Below are positions 35,254 to 45,077 of a stretch of 64,000 bases of DNA, in pieces. Each line of letters opens with the position of its first letter. Positions within the stretch are counted from its first letter, which is position 1. The position numbers and the translations under genes were made by a program. The stretch lies in assembly GCA_039822785.1 (NCBI GenBank), contig JBCBMO010000007.1, forward strand, positions 62,001-126,000, in the 5' to 3' direction. The notes beneath the pieces are model-generated. The model saw only the letters and a program-made list of their open reading frames with translations, was not told the DNA's origin and did not search any database. Origin of the DNA: Thermohalobaculum sp039822785 (lineage in GTDB: Bacteria > Pseudomonadota > Alphaproteobacteria > Rhodobacterales > Rhodobacteraceae).

Positions 35254-35293
35254 GGCCCTGATCCCTTGCTTACGCTCACCCACTCATAGCTTT

Positions 35294-35325
35294 GCTGCAG
35301 TGCAAAAGCAATATACTTGCGCAAG
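35294..35325. promoter_or_regulatory. TGC/GCA-rich palindromes upstream of the MaoC gene
   Basis: GCTGCAGTGCA at 35294-35304 and the perfect palindrome CTTGCGCAAG at 35316-35325 lie in an AT-rich gap. PhaR repressors of related bacteria bind TGC-rich sites such as CTGC-N3-4-GCAG, so a PHA-linked operator is possible. The 11-mer also occurs exactly at 53797-53807. Confidence 0.35.
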
Positions 35326-35385
35326 AAAGTTATATGGCACTCCTGAAAACTTTTCAAATCATGCGTCGTTTTTTGGATCGCCCCT

Positions 35386-36615
35386 TCACGGATCGCTACA
35401 CCCATCCGGCTCTCGCGCAGGGTCCAACCGGCGCAGGGCGCCGCAGGGATCCAGCACCGGATCAGAGCGCAAAGCCGCGGTCAGAGTCGAGGCGGCGGCT
35501 TGCGGATCATGCTCCACCAACAAGGCTGCCACTCCGGTGACAACCGCGGCGGCGACGGAACTGCCGGAGAAGAAGTCGTAGCCTGCGCCGGGGGCGGTGC
35601 TCAGCAGGTCCTGGCCCGGCGCGCGGACGGCCCCCAACTCAGCGACAAGCGCGGCCTTCGCGGCGCTCTCGACCGCCGCGGCCGCCGCATCGACGGCGAC
35701 GACGCCCGGATGGGTCGCGGGAAAGCTCGCCTCACGCGACGGCCCGAGGGCCGCGACGACCACGGTGCCACGCGACAGCGCCTCCTCGATCAGGGCGGCG
35801 ACCAGCGGATCGGCCGGACCGGCGAGGCTGAGGTTGATCACGTCGAGATCCCGCGCGATGGCGAAATTCATGGCCCGGGCGATGGAAAAACTCGTGCACC
35901 GGCCCTCGCCGGCCGGCCCCTCCCAACAGGCGCGAAGCCCGACGAGGCTGGCGCCGGGCGCCACCCCCTCGAGCCCCTGCGCGCCCGCGGGCGAGGCGGC
36001 GATGATCCCCGCCACGGCGGTTCCGTGCCGCTCCGGCGCCGGCGGGGGATCGTTGCCGACGAAGTCCTGCGCCTTGGCGAAGGAGCCGGCCAGGTCCGGG
36101 TGCAGGATGTCGGGCATGGTATCGACGATCCCGACCTTCACGCCAGCGCCCGTGACGGTCCGGTGCAGATCAGCGAGGGCGAGGCCCCGCACCGCCGGAT
36201 TGGCATCGACGCCAGAGGTCGGGTCGCGCTCCAGAGTCGCAAAGCGCTGCATCGGCTGGGCCTGCTGCACCCGCGGGTCGGCCGCCAGATCGGAAAGCAC
36301 GGCGTCGCGCGACACCCCTTCGTCCAGCCGGAAGACGAAGCAATGCACCTCGATCGCCGCTAGCGGCCAGGAGGCCTCGAGCGTCAGCGGATGGTCGCGG
36401 GCCAGGGCGTCGCCGGTGGCCGCCAGGCTCTCCGCCGGGGCCAGATCGACGACCACGATGATGTGGCGGTCGGTCGATGCCTGCTCGGCCGGCACCAGCA
36501 GCCGCGGCGCCGCCTGCGCAAAGGTCACGATTCCCTGCGCCGGCTCCTCCGGCGTGGTCAGGGGGGCGCAGGCAACCGCCACGAATGCGAGCGCCAAGTA
36601 CCAGAGCCGCTTCAT
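35386..36615 (-). CDS. S8 subtilisin-like lipoprotein, atypical oxyanion hole
   Basis: 409 aa, exported and lipid-anchored (lipobox VAVAC, Cys16). A propeptide-like domain at about 50-125 (RHIIVVVDLA ... DPRVQQAQPMQRF) precedes the protease fold. The triad is present: Asp165 in VGIVDTM, His197 in ERHGTAVAG, Ser353 in SGSSVAAA. The oxyanion-hole Asn normally in an AAAGNxG motif is missing; the aligned stretch is VVVAALGPSREASFPA, with Pro in its place. Activity may be weak or altered. Its ATG overlaps the anti-sigma stop, making it the third gene of a sigma/anti-sigma/protease operon. Confidence 0.88.
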   Translation of the reverse strand: MKRLWYLALAFVAVACAPLTTPEEPAQGIVTFAQAAPRLLVPAEQASTDRHIIVVVDLAPAESLAATGDALARDHPLTLEASWPLAAIEVHCFVFRLDEGVSRDAVLSDLAADPRVQQAQPMQRFATLERDPTSGVDANPAVRGLALADLHRTVTGAGVKVGIVDTMPDILHPDLAGSFAKAQDFVGNDPPPAPERHGTAVAGIIAASPAGAQGLEGVAPGASLVGLRACWEGPAGEGRCTSFSIARAMNFAIARDLDVINLSLAGPADPLVAALIEEALSRGTVVVAALGPSREASFPATHPGVVAVDAAAAAVESAAKAALVAELGAVRAPGQDLLSTAPGAGYDFFSGSSVAAAVVTGVAALLVEHDPQAAASTLTAALRSDPVLDPCGALRRLDPAREPDGCSDP

Positions 36616-37376
36616 TCCGGCCCGCTCCCCACAGGCACGACAACGACGCCGGGCACAGCGGCCAGCACCGGGACCGCGCGCTCCAGCACCGCAATGGCTT
36701 CCTGCTCGGTCACCTCGCCGGCGGCGCTCAACGTGTAGATGCCGCCGGTGGAGGGGCCGTCCAGCACCCGCAGACCGTGGCGCGTGACTAGGGCCGCCAC
36801 CGCGTCCTCCGGCATCTCCGCCGGCGCCCGAAGGCGAAGGCGAGGGCCCTCGGCCCCCGCCTCGCCAGCGCTCCCCCCATCGGGCGTGGTCATGGTGATG
36901 AACTCGGTCGGGTTGACCACGGGATCACGGTCAAAGGCGCCGCCCAGCAGAAGCGCCGCCATCACCGGCAACGCGAGCCCCAGCCCACCCCCGAGCCAGA
37001 GCGTCTCGCGCCGCATATCCTCCAGCCAGCGCGGCAGCCAGGAGGTGCGCGCCCGGCGTCGCCTCGCGGGCGCTGCCGGCTGCATGCTCACCCCTTCCTG
37101 TTCGGCGCGGACCATCGCCTCCAGCCGCTGCCAGCTCGCGCCGGCGGCATTCTGGGCCGGCTCCATCTCGATGAGCGCCGTCGCCAGGCGCCGCTGGTGG
37201 CGGATCTCGGCGGCAAAGCGCGGACAGGCCTCGGCCTCCGCCAGGATACGGGCATCCTCCTCCGGCGAGAGCGTGCCGTTCACGTGCCAGGGGATCAGCA
37301 TGAAGAGCGCCTCATCGACATCAGATGCCTCCGGATCTTGATCGTGCTGCCTACCATTCTCCGACGCCTTACTCAT
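36612..37376 (-). CDS. membrane anti-sigma factor with subtilase-propeptide-like C-terminus
   Basis: 254 aa. The cytoplasmic N-terminus (LIPWHVNGTLSPEEDARI, then EACPRF) has the helical anti-sigma fold, but only parts of the usual HxxxCxxC zinc motif. A membrane helix lies at about 127-147. The periplasmic end (about 178-250) reads LRLRAPAEMPEDAVAALV, GLRVLDGPSTGGIYTLS, then VLERAVPVLAAVPGVVVVP, a pattern much like S8 propeptides of the I9 type. This suggests direct contact with the protease encoded next; that is inference. Both ends overlap neighbours by 4 bp. Confidence 0.8.
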   Translation of the reverse strand: MSKASENGRQHDQDPEASDVDEALFMLIPWHVNGTLSPEEDARILAEAEACPRFAAEIRHQRRLATALIEMEPAQNAAGASWQRLEAMVRAEQEGVSMQPAAPARRRRARTSWLPRWLEDMRRETLWLGGGLGLALPVMAALLLGGAFDRDPVVNPTEFITMTTPDGGSAGEAGAEGPRLRLRAPAEMPEDAVAALVTRHGLRVLDGPSTGGIYTLSAAGEVTEQEAIAVLERAVPVLAAVPGVVVVPVGSGPE

Positions 37377-37957
37377 GATGCCCCTCCCAACAGGGCGCGC
37401 AGACGGTTACGCGCGTGGAACATGCGGGATTTCACCGTCCCCTCGGGACAGCCCGTGATCGCGGCAATCTCACTCAAACGATAGCCGTAGACGTAGGTCA
37501 ATTGAACCGTCGCCCGCTGCTCCAGCGGCAGCTGGGCGAGGGCGTTGGACAAGGTATGACGCTGGAACAGCATCTCGACCTCTTCCTCTCCGGTGGTCGC
37601 GGACGGCAGTTCCTCGTCAATCTCCGCCGCCATATCGAGCGGCTTGCGCCGGCTGAGCAGCTTCATGGCCTGGCGATAGGCGATACCGAAGATCCAGGTG
37701 GACGCCTTCGACTCGCCGCGGAAGTTCCCCGCACCGCGCCAGACCGCCATGAGCGTGTCGCTCGCAATCTCCTCCGCCGCGTCGTGGCGTTGCGTCATGC
37801 GAAGCGCGAACCCCATCAGTCGGGTGTAGTACCGCTGATGAAGGCGCTCGAAAGCCGCCAGATCACCCTCGGCAATCGACCGAATGAGGTCGATCTCGGC
37901 TTCCGGCGCTTCGCCGGAACGCGATCCCAAGCTCATGATGTCCAGCGTCCTGTTCAT
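37373..37957 (-). CDS. ECF-family RNA polymerase sigma factor
   Basis: 194 aa. Region 2 spans IAEGDLAAFERLHQRYYTRL to EEIASDTLMAVWRGAGNF with the FGIAYRQAM continuation, and region 4 is LPLEQRATVQLTYVYGYRL followed by SEIAAITGCPEGTVKSRMF. The start at 37957 (MNRTLDIM) is preferred; 37936 is also possible, and neither has a strong ribosome-binding site. It is the first gene of a three-gene operon with its likely anti-sigma and a subtilase. A candidate promoter for its own product lies about 30 bp upstream. Confidence 0.92.
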   Translation of the reverse strand: MNRTLDIMSLGSRSGEAPEAEIDLIRSIAEGDLAAFERLHQRYYTRLMGFALRMTQRHDAAEEIASDTLMAVWRGAGNFRGESKASTWIFGIAYRQAMKLLSRRKPLDMAAEIDEELPSATTGEEEVEMLFQRHTLSNALAQLPLEQRATVQLTYVYGYRLSEIAAITGCPEGTVKSRMFHARNRLRALLGGAS

Positions 37958-37986
37958 GCCAACCTGCCATTGCGATGTCGGGAATA

Positions 37987-38013
37987 GGTACCCGGGACAT
38001 CCGGCAGGGTTCA
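37987..38013 (-). promoter_or_regulatory. candidate ECF-type autoregulatory promoter
   Basis: On the minus strand TGAACC (38013-38008) is followed after 15 nt by GGTACC (37992-37987), just upstream of the sigma gene. ECF -35 elements typically contain GAAC, so self-activation is plausible. Confidence 0.4.
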
Positions 38014-38110
38014 CTGCGTCGCGAAAAAAAGTTCCCGCAAGCGACGTCGGCTGAAACGCCACGCGATCTGCGGGCCAACCCTAAGGATTTCGGCCCGCGT
38101 TCAAAGCAAG

Positions 38111-38983
38111 TTAGCGGAAGCGGCCCATGGCGAAGCGTGGCGGCTGCGCCTTTTGCGCCACCAGATCGGCAAGGCGCGCGGGATCCGGATGATCGGGGTC
38201 CGGATGATCGACCGAGGCGACATCGGCCGCGGCGATCCCGCCGGAGATGAAGAGCGAGTCCATCCCCTGCGCATGAGCGCCGTCACAGTCGGTGTGCAAC
38301 CCGTCGCCGATGCCGATGATCCGCTCGCGCGGGATCTCGCGGCCCGAGAGCTCGGACAACAGGGCAAAGGCTGCCTCGTAGCTCGGCGCATGGGGCTTGC
38401 CATACCAGATCACCCGGCCGCCCTGCTCTTCGTGGCGCTGGGCGATGGCACCGGCGCACCACAGCCGCTCCTCCCCACGATCCACGATGACGTCGGGATT
38501 GGCGCAGAGGACCGGCATCTTGCGCGCGCGCCACAGGGCGATCCGCGCGTCATAGGTCGCGGGGGTCTCGTTCACATCGTCCTCGAACCCCACCAGCAGG
38601 ACGGCATCCGCCTCCTCTGCCGGGGTATCCTCGAAGCCGAGATCGTGGAGCATCCCCAGATCGCGCGGCGGGCCGACGTAGTGATAGCGCCGCCCGTAGG
38701 TGCCGGCGGCCATGGCGCGCTGGCAGGCCTCGCCCGAGGACATGATGCCGTCGTGGGTGTCGCTGGGCGCGCCGATGCCGGCAAGGAAGCGGGCGACGCC
38801 TTCCGCCGGGCGCGGCGCATTGGTCAGCAGGATCGCGATCCCGCCGGTGGCGCGATACCGACGCAGCGCCTCCAGCGCCGCCGGATAGGGGGTGAGGCCA
38901 TTGTGATAGCACCCCCAAAGATCGACGAAGGCGGCATCGTAGCGATCGGAGATCGCCTCGAACCGGTCGATGAGTTCCGTCAT
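38111..38983 (-). CDS. HAD-superfamily class IIA phosphatase
   Basis: 290 aa, cytoplasmic hydrolase of the NagD-like group. Motif I is AAFVDLWGCYHNGLTPYPAA (nucleophile Asp, in the DxWGxxHxG form of the TIGR01459 type), motif II is ILLTNAPRP, the KPHAPSYEAAF Lys and GIGDGLHTDCDGA give motifs III and IV. The large class II cap lies between. The substrate is unknown; sugar-phosphate or pyridoxal-phosphate hydrolysis is possible. It is alone on the minus strand, upstream of a candidate promoter gap. Confidence 0.88.
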   Translation of the reverse strand: MTELIDRFEAISDRYDAAFVDLWGCYHNGLTPYPAALEALRRYRATGGIAILLTNAPRPAEGVARFLAGIGAPSDTHDGIMSSGEACQRAMAAGTYGRRYHYVGPPRDLGMLHDLGFEDTPAEEADAVLLVGFEDDVNETPATYDARIALWRARKMPVLCANPDVIVDRGEERLWCAGAIAQRHEEQGGRVIWYGKPHAPSYEAAFALLSELSGREIPRERIIGIGDGLHTDCDGAHAQGMDSLFISGGIAAADVASVDHPDPDHPDPARLADLVAQKAQPPRFAMGRFR

Positions 38984-39090
38984 GGCAGAGACCGCCTCCC
39001 TTGGCGTCGCGGCGCTAGCGCCGCTCCGGGCGGCCGCATCGGCGCCGCGTTACGCCATGCGGCGCGCGCGCGCTAGAGGTCGGATGCGGA

Positions 39091-39495
39091 TCAGGATCGG
39101 CGCCAGAGCGGTCGGAGCGCCAGAAACCCCCGGTAGCCCATCTCGGCGATCTGCACGAAGGGGGGACGGTCCAGCAACCGCCCCGCCCAGCCCATCCGGT
39201 CGAGCCCACGCCAAAGGGCCGCGAAGCCCGCGGCCCCGTCGCTGAGCGCCCCGTCGCGGCGGCGCACGGTGAAGCGGGCCATGAGCTGATCCCGGTCCAT
39301 GCCCTCCGGCAGCCGGGCCTCGCTCTCAGGGTCGCTCACGTCGACCCATTCCATTTCGTCGGCGCCGCGCATACCGCGGTAGGTGGCAATCTCGCGGGAG
39401 CAGACAGGGCAGCCGCCGTCGTAGAAAACCGTCGCCGCTGCCCGATCGTCCGCGCCCGCCGCGACGACGCTGCTGCCACTCGTGCTGTCGGTCAT
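39091..39495 (-). CDS. DCC-family thiol-disulfide oxidoreductase-like protein
   Basis: 134 aa. The family-defining motif is VFYDGGCPVCSREIATYRG, with a CxxC pair at about residues 29-32 in a thioredoxin-like setting. The first 20 residues are low-complexity Ser/Ala. Function is unknown for the family; a redox or electron-transfer role is inferred from the cysteines. It is divergent from the DUF3429 gene. Confidence 0.85.
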   Translation of the reverse strand: MTDSTSGSSVVAAGADDRAAATVFYDGGCPVCSREIATYRGMRGADEMEWVDVSDPESEARLPEGMDRDQLMARFTVRRRDGALSDGAAGFAALWRGLDRMGWAGRLLDRPPFVQIAEMGYRGFLALRPLWRRS

Positions 39496-39569
39496 CGCCC
39501 GGCACCTCCGTTTGCCTGAGGCCTGGCAAATGCTACGGATCGCGCGGTTGTCGAGCGTTGGAGGCGGAC

Positions 39570-40070
39570 ATGCCGCAGGATCGGAGCAAGGCAGAGAGCG
39601 GCGGCCTGATCGCCAGGATCACGCCGGGGGTGCCCGCGCCGGCTGCCTGGCTGGGCCTCTCGGGTCTTCTGCCCTTCGCGGCCCTCGCCATCGCCTCCGC
39701 CAGCCTGTCGGGACAGATCGGCGACCTCGCGGCGGCGGCGCTTGCCGGCTATGGCGCGGTGATCCTGTCCTTTATGGGCGGCTGCCGCTGGGGCTTTGCC
39801 GCCGCGGGCCTGGGCGAGGGGAGCGCCGAGGACGCCATCGCCTGGTGGCGCTATGCCGTCTCCGTGCTCCCGGCGCTCTATGCTTGGCCGGTGATGCTGA
39901 TGATCGACCCCTGGCGCCCGGCGCTGCTGGCCCTGGGGTTCGTCGCCCTGCTCGCCGCCGACATTGGGCTCACGCGGACGGGCGGGGCGCCCGCCTGGTG
40001 GACCGCGTTGCGCTGGCCGCTCAGCCTGGGCGCCGCGGGCGCGCTGCTGCTGGGGGCGGTGGCGGGCTGA
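39570..40070 (+). CDS. DUF3429 membrane protein
   Basis: 166 aa with four or five hydrophobic segments. Typical family stretches are PAAWLGLSGLLPFAALAIAS, then GYGAVILSFMGGCRWGFAA and WWRYAVSVLPALYAW. Function is unknown. The start at 39570 follows GGAGG; an ATG four codons earlier would place that site inside the gene. It converges on the TraB-like gene with a 6-bp gap. Confidence 0.87.
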   Translation: MPQDRSKAESGGLIARITPGVPAPAAWLGLSGLLPFAALAIASASLSGQIGDLAAAALAGYGAVILSFMGGCRWGFAAAGLGEGSAEDAIAWWRYAVSVLPALYAWPVMLMIDPWRPALLALGFVALLAADIGLTRTGGAPAWWTALRWPLSLGAAGALLLGAVAG

Positions 40071-40076
40071 CGGGCC

Positions 40077-41114
40077 TCAGCCTTCGGGCAAGGCCTCCAC
40101 CGCATAGCCCGCCTCGCGCAGCAAGGCGACCATGCCGACCTCGCCCGGCAGGTGCAGCGCGCCCACCGCCACAAAGGCCCCGCCGCCGGCCAGCAGCGGC
40201 GGCAGCTTCTCCATCCACATCACGTTGCGCGCGTCCAGCAGCTCCGACAGCAGGGCTTCGTTCCGCTCGATCGCCTCCTCCGGATCGCCCGGCAGCAGAT
40301 CCCGCGTCAGATCCTCGGTGAAGCTCTGGATCACCCCGATCTGCCCCCGGCCATACAGGTTGAGGAGCGTGCGTCGGATGTCCTCCTGCAAGGCGACCAC
40401 GCTGATGGCGTCGCGCAGCATCAGCGCCGTATCCGCATCGTCGAACCTGGAAAACACGCTGAGGGCTTCGGTGAAGCTCTCAAGCCCCTCCACCGGCACG
40501 CCCCGCGCCACAGCGTCATCGGCCAACTGGCGGTCCAGGACCGGCGTGCCCTGGGCCGAAGCCTCGATCTGGCAGGCAGGCACCCCGAACATGGCGAACA
40601 GCAGCCAGGGCTGCAGCGCTGCCGCCACCTCGACCGTCAGGCCACGCGTGGCGAGCGCGGCCTCCATCGCCCGTCGTTGGCGCGCGTCCAGCCCCGCCAT
40701 CAGCAGGGCCGGATCGATGGGCTGGCTACGCATGCTCATGAACGGGTCGCTCGCCATGCGCGCTTCCATCGCCGCAAGCTCCGCCTCGCTGATCTCCAGG
40801 ACCAGGCGCTCCGCTTCGCCGAAGGCCGATCGGGCTTCGGGCGACATCAGCGCCGCAGCCTCGGTGTCGTGATACGTGCCGAAGAGATGCGAGACGCCGC
40901 CATCGGGGCCTGTGATGCGCCAAAGGCGGCCCTGGCCGTTCGGCACCGTCGATGCCGCCTCCAGGATCGCCGCATAGCGCACGGGATCCTGGGTCTCCAG
41001 CGGCGCAAACAGGTCCCGACCGCCGCAGGCGGCCTCCGCCGCCGCTGGCGCCAGCGCCACGAGCACCGCGAGAAGCAGGCGCCGGGCGCGGTTGCAGAAC
41101 GTCCGATCGATCAT
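40077..41114 (-). CDS. TraB/GumN family exported protein
   Basis: 345 aa with a signal peptide (RRLLLAVLVALAPAAAEAAC); a Cys directly after AEA could make it a lipoprotein, but the lipobox is weak. The family signatures are the N-terminal SHLFGTYHDTE (GTxH) and C-terminal GALHLPGEVGMVALL (GxxH), which together are proposed to form a metalloprotease-like site. The substrate is unknown. The start at 41114 is set by the signal peptide. It is divergent from groES. Confidence 0.85.
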   Translation of the reverse strand: MIDRTFCNRARRLLLAVLVALAPAAAEAACGGRDLFAPLETQDPVRYAAILEAASTVPNGQGRLWRITGPDGGVSHLFGTYHDTEAAALMSPEARSAFGEAERLVLEISEAELAAMEARMASDPFMSMRSQPIDPALLMAGLDARQRRAMEAALATRGLTVEVAAALQPWLLFAMFGVPACQIEASAQGTPVLDRQLADDAVARGVPVEGLESFTEALSVFSRFDDADTALMLRDAISVVALQEDIRRTLLNLYGRGQIGVIQSFTEDLTRDLLPGDPEEAIERNEALLSELLDARNVMWMEKLPPLLAGGGAFVAVGALHLPGEVGMVALLREAGYAVEALPEG

Positions 41115-41216
41115 AGATTGCGGCCTCAAGCTGATCCCCAGAGGCCAGCAGCCTAGCGCGCCTGCCCGCCGGATCGAAGGGGTCTCAGGACCGTACCGTT
41201 CCAGGCCCAGGATGGC

Positions 41217-41245
41217 TTGACACAGCATCGCACGCTCAGTATCTC
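41217..41245 (+). promoter_or_regulatory. groESL promoter
   Basis: TTGACA at 41217-41222 and TATCTC at 41240-41245 with a 17-bp spacer, directly before the CIRCE element. The -35 reads CTTGAC, so some sigma-32 recognition is also possible. Confidence 0.6.
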
Positions 41246-41253
41246 GCCGCGTG

Positions 41254-41280
41254 TTAGCAGTCTCCGCCGGAGAGTGCTAA
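41254..41280 (+). promoter_or_regulatory. CIRCE operator (HrcA site)
   Basis: TTAGCAGTC, 9 nt, GAGTGCTAA. This is the CIRCE inverted repeat with a single mismatch in the left arm, placed between promoter and groES, so HrcA repression is expected. Confidence 0.95.
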
Positions 41281-41340
41281 GCGGCCGCGCCGGGCGAGCC
41301 GGCGGTCGCAGACGCCATATGAATTGATGGAGCGAGCCAC

Positions 41341-41628
41341 ATGAGCTTCACCCCGCTTCACGACCGGGTCCTGGTCCGTCGTATCGAGAGCGAAGAGAAG
41401 ACCGCCGGCGGTCTGATCATCCCCGACAGTGCCAAGGAGAAGCCGCAGGAGGGCGAGATCGTCGCCGTCGGTGCGGGCGCTAAGGACGACGACGGCGATC
41501 GCATCGCCATGGACGTCAAGGCCGGCGACCGGATCCTGTTCGGCAAGTGGTCGGGCACCGAGGTCAAGATCGACGGCGAAGATCTGATCATCATGAAGGA
41601 GAGCGACATCCTCGGCATTATGGCCTGA
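41341..41628 (+). CDS. groES: co-chaperonin GroES
   Basis: Lid of the GroEL chamber, 95 aa, normal length. It begins FTPLHDRVLVRRIESEEKTAGGL as FTPLHDRVLVRR and has the mobile loop EEKTAGGLIIPDSAKEKP, ending IMKESDILGIM. The start is preceded by GGAGCG. It is the first gene of the CIRCE-controlled operon, 52 bp before groEL. Confidence 0.98.
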   Translation: MSFTPLHDRVLVRRIESEEKTAGGLIIPDSAKEKPQEGEIVAVGAGAKDDDGDRIAMDVKAGDRILFGKWSGTEVKIDGEDLIIMKESDILGIMA

Positions 41629-41680
41629 GGCGACGCTTCCTTCCTCTTCCCAACAATCAATCCAACGGAGCTAGGAAATC

Positions 41681-43324
<1,644 letters not shown>

Positions 43325-43370
43325 TGCCCCCGCCGCGCGCCCCTGGGGCCGCGGATACCTGACAATCGTG

Positions 43371-43408
43371 CTGAGGCCGTCCGCGATGCGGGCGGCCTCA
43401 GTGTTTGT
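43371..43408 (+). terminator. groESL terminator
   Basis: A long stem CTGAGGCCG ... CGGCCTCAG, extended inwards by CCGC/GCGG with one bulge, followed by TGTTTGT. It is 47 bp after the groEL stop. Confidence 0.8.
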
Positions 43409-43521
43409 GATGGATCGGTGTTTTGTCTGGGATCGGTTGATCGCCGCGAGCGGACCCGCGACACGGCCGGCCGCTCAGGGGCGCTGCGATCCTGTCGCAC
43501 GCGCCCCAGGTGTGAGCACCG

Positions 43522-44223
43522 CTAGGCTTGTCGCTGCCGCCGGCGCATCACCGCGATGCCGGCGACGGCGCCGATCAGAAGAACGGCCGTAGGCGGCAGC
43601 GGGATCACGCCCGTCCGCACCGAATGCTCGATGAAGACCGAGTCGATCGCGACGAACTCGTTGACGCTCGTGGTCAGGAACTGGAACTGCACCGAGCCGT
43701 TCGTCTCGGTCGAGCCGATGTCGTCGATCGCCACTTCGATCTCCAGCATCGAGCTGCTCAAGCTGGTGGTCACCAGCCCGGTGGAGGAGGCAAGGGTCTG
43801 GTTCGCCACCCCGTTGAGCGGCGCTGAGACAAAGTCAGCGATCTCCACACCGCCGGCAACGACGCGGATGAAATCCTGATCGCTTTCGAACGCCGCAGTG
43901 GTGGTGGCGCCGAGAGAGAAGCGAAGCGTTCCGCCGCGCGTGAAGTCGATGTCGCTGAAGGTAAGCGTCGCGGGCGGTGGCAGTGGGTCGCTCGCAACGC
44001 GCAGATCGGTACCGCAGAGCGCCGATCCGCCAGGGCCGGAGAAGTTCGAGCACGCGCCAGGGGCGCCCAGCACACCGATCGTCAGACTGTCGCTCAGAAC
44101 GGCGTCGTCGAAAACTGCGTCGTCAAAATTCTCTTCGATGACCACGGCTTGTGCCGCGCCCGCACCCAGGCTCATTCCCAAGACGAACATCGCAATAGCG
44201 ACCGGTCGCAGACCCATGGCCAT
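43522..44223 (-). CDS. VPLPA-CTERM sorting-domain surface protein
   Basis: About 233 aa, exported. A signal peptide (RPVAIAMFVLGMSLGAGAAQA) is followed by a beta-rich body and a C-terminal exosortase signal: VIPLPP, a hydrophobic helix (TAVLLIGAVAGIAV) and MRRRQRQA. Such proteins are cut by an exosortase and released or attached at the surface. No exosortase gene is in this window. The start is uncertain between ATG 44223, ATG 44217 and GTG 44232. The body has no recognised domain. Confidence 0.8.
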   Translation of the reverse strand: MAMGLRPVAIAMFVLGMSLGAGAAQAVVIEENFDDAVFDDAVLSDSLTIGVLGAPGACSNFSGPGGSALCGTDLRVASDPLPPPATLTFSDIDFTRGGTLRFSLGATTTAAFESDQDFIRVVAGGVEIADFVSAPLNGVANQTLASSTGLVTTSLSSSMLEIEVAIDDIGSTETNGSVQFQFLTTSVNEFVAIDSVFIEHSVRTGVIPLPPTAVLLIGAVAGIAVMRRRQRQA

Positions 44224-44252
44224 CCCATTCACCCATCATTCTGAAAACCCCA

Positions 44253-44271
44253 AAGGAGCCCACCGCTCCTT
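44253..44271. repeat. 7-bp inverted repeat upstream of the VPLPA-CTERM gene
   Basis: AAGGAGC, 5 nt, GCTCCTT, 30 bp before the start codon. It could be an operator, or a hairpin that hides a Shine-Dalgarno-like AAGGAGC on the plus strand. Confidence 0.4.
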
Positions 44272-44444
44272 GACTTGGAATTCTCAGGTGCAGTCGAAAT
44301 GTGGCGCTGAGATGGCAAACGCGGCGAAAAAAGTGTTCACTGATACGGTTTCGTGTACGCACCCTACGATCTCAAGAACGTGTGTGGCACCGCGCGCTGC
44401 CCTCGCTAGCCTGTGACTGGTCCCGAATAGCGGAGAGACCGATC

Positions 44445-45023
44445 ATGACGACGCCGACCCGCCGTGCCGCGCTTGCAGCGCTACCCGCCGCCGCCCTCGC
44501 CCACCTCGCCCTGGCCCAGCCGGCGCGTGCGGAGGAGGCGGAAGGCGCCACGGCACCCGCAACGGCCATGACCGTCGAGACCATCGGCGAGATCTTGCGC
44601 CGGCTCGACGAGAACGCGCAGGCGTCGCCCGACGGACGCATCGTCCAGGTCACCATCGCCGAGCGGCCCGTGCTCTTCGTCTCGGACCCCTCGCACAATC
44701 GCATGCGGCTGATGTCGTCGATCCGCCCGGCGGAGGGGCTGACCGAAGAAGAGATGATGCGGATCATGCAGGCGAACTTCGACAGCGCCCTCGATGCGCG
44801 CTACGCGGTGGCGCAAGGCACGCTGTGGTCGGTCTACATCCACCCCCTGCGCGAACTGACCGAGACGCAGTTCATCGCCGCGGTCGGACAGGTCGTGAAT
44901 GCGGCCACCAGCTACGGCACCAGCTATTCCTCTGGCCTCATTACCTTCGGCGGCGGCGACAGCAATGCGCTGGAGCAAAGGCGTCTGATCGACGAATTGC
45001 TGAAGCAGGGTGAGCCCATCTGA
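44445..45023 (+). CDS. exported hypothetical protein, YbjN-like
   Basis: 192 aa. The N-terminus (TRRAALAALPAAALAHLALA, then QPARA) is an export signal. The mature part (ETIGEILRRLDENAQ ... TLWSVYIHPLRELTETQF) looks like the YbjN/secretion-chaperone-like alpha-beta fold, but the match is judged by eye and is weak. The start at 44445 follows GGAGAG; an open frame of 48 codons ahead is not supported. It precedes the GNAT gene by 54 bp. Confidence 0.65.
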   Translation: MTTPTRRAALAALPAAALAHLALAQPARAEEAEGATAPATAMTVETIGEILRRLDENAQASPDGRIVQVTIAERPVLFVSDPSHNRMRLMSSIRPAEGLTEEEMMRIMQANFDSALDARYAVAQGTLWSVYIHPLRELTETQFIAAVGQVVNAATSYGTSYSSGLITFGGGDSNALEQRRLIDELLKQGEPI

Positions 45024-45077
45024 CGACCGCCGCCGGGTGCCCTTGCCGTAGGGCGACATCCCGCGCAGGGTGGCGCC

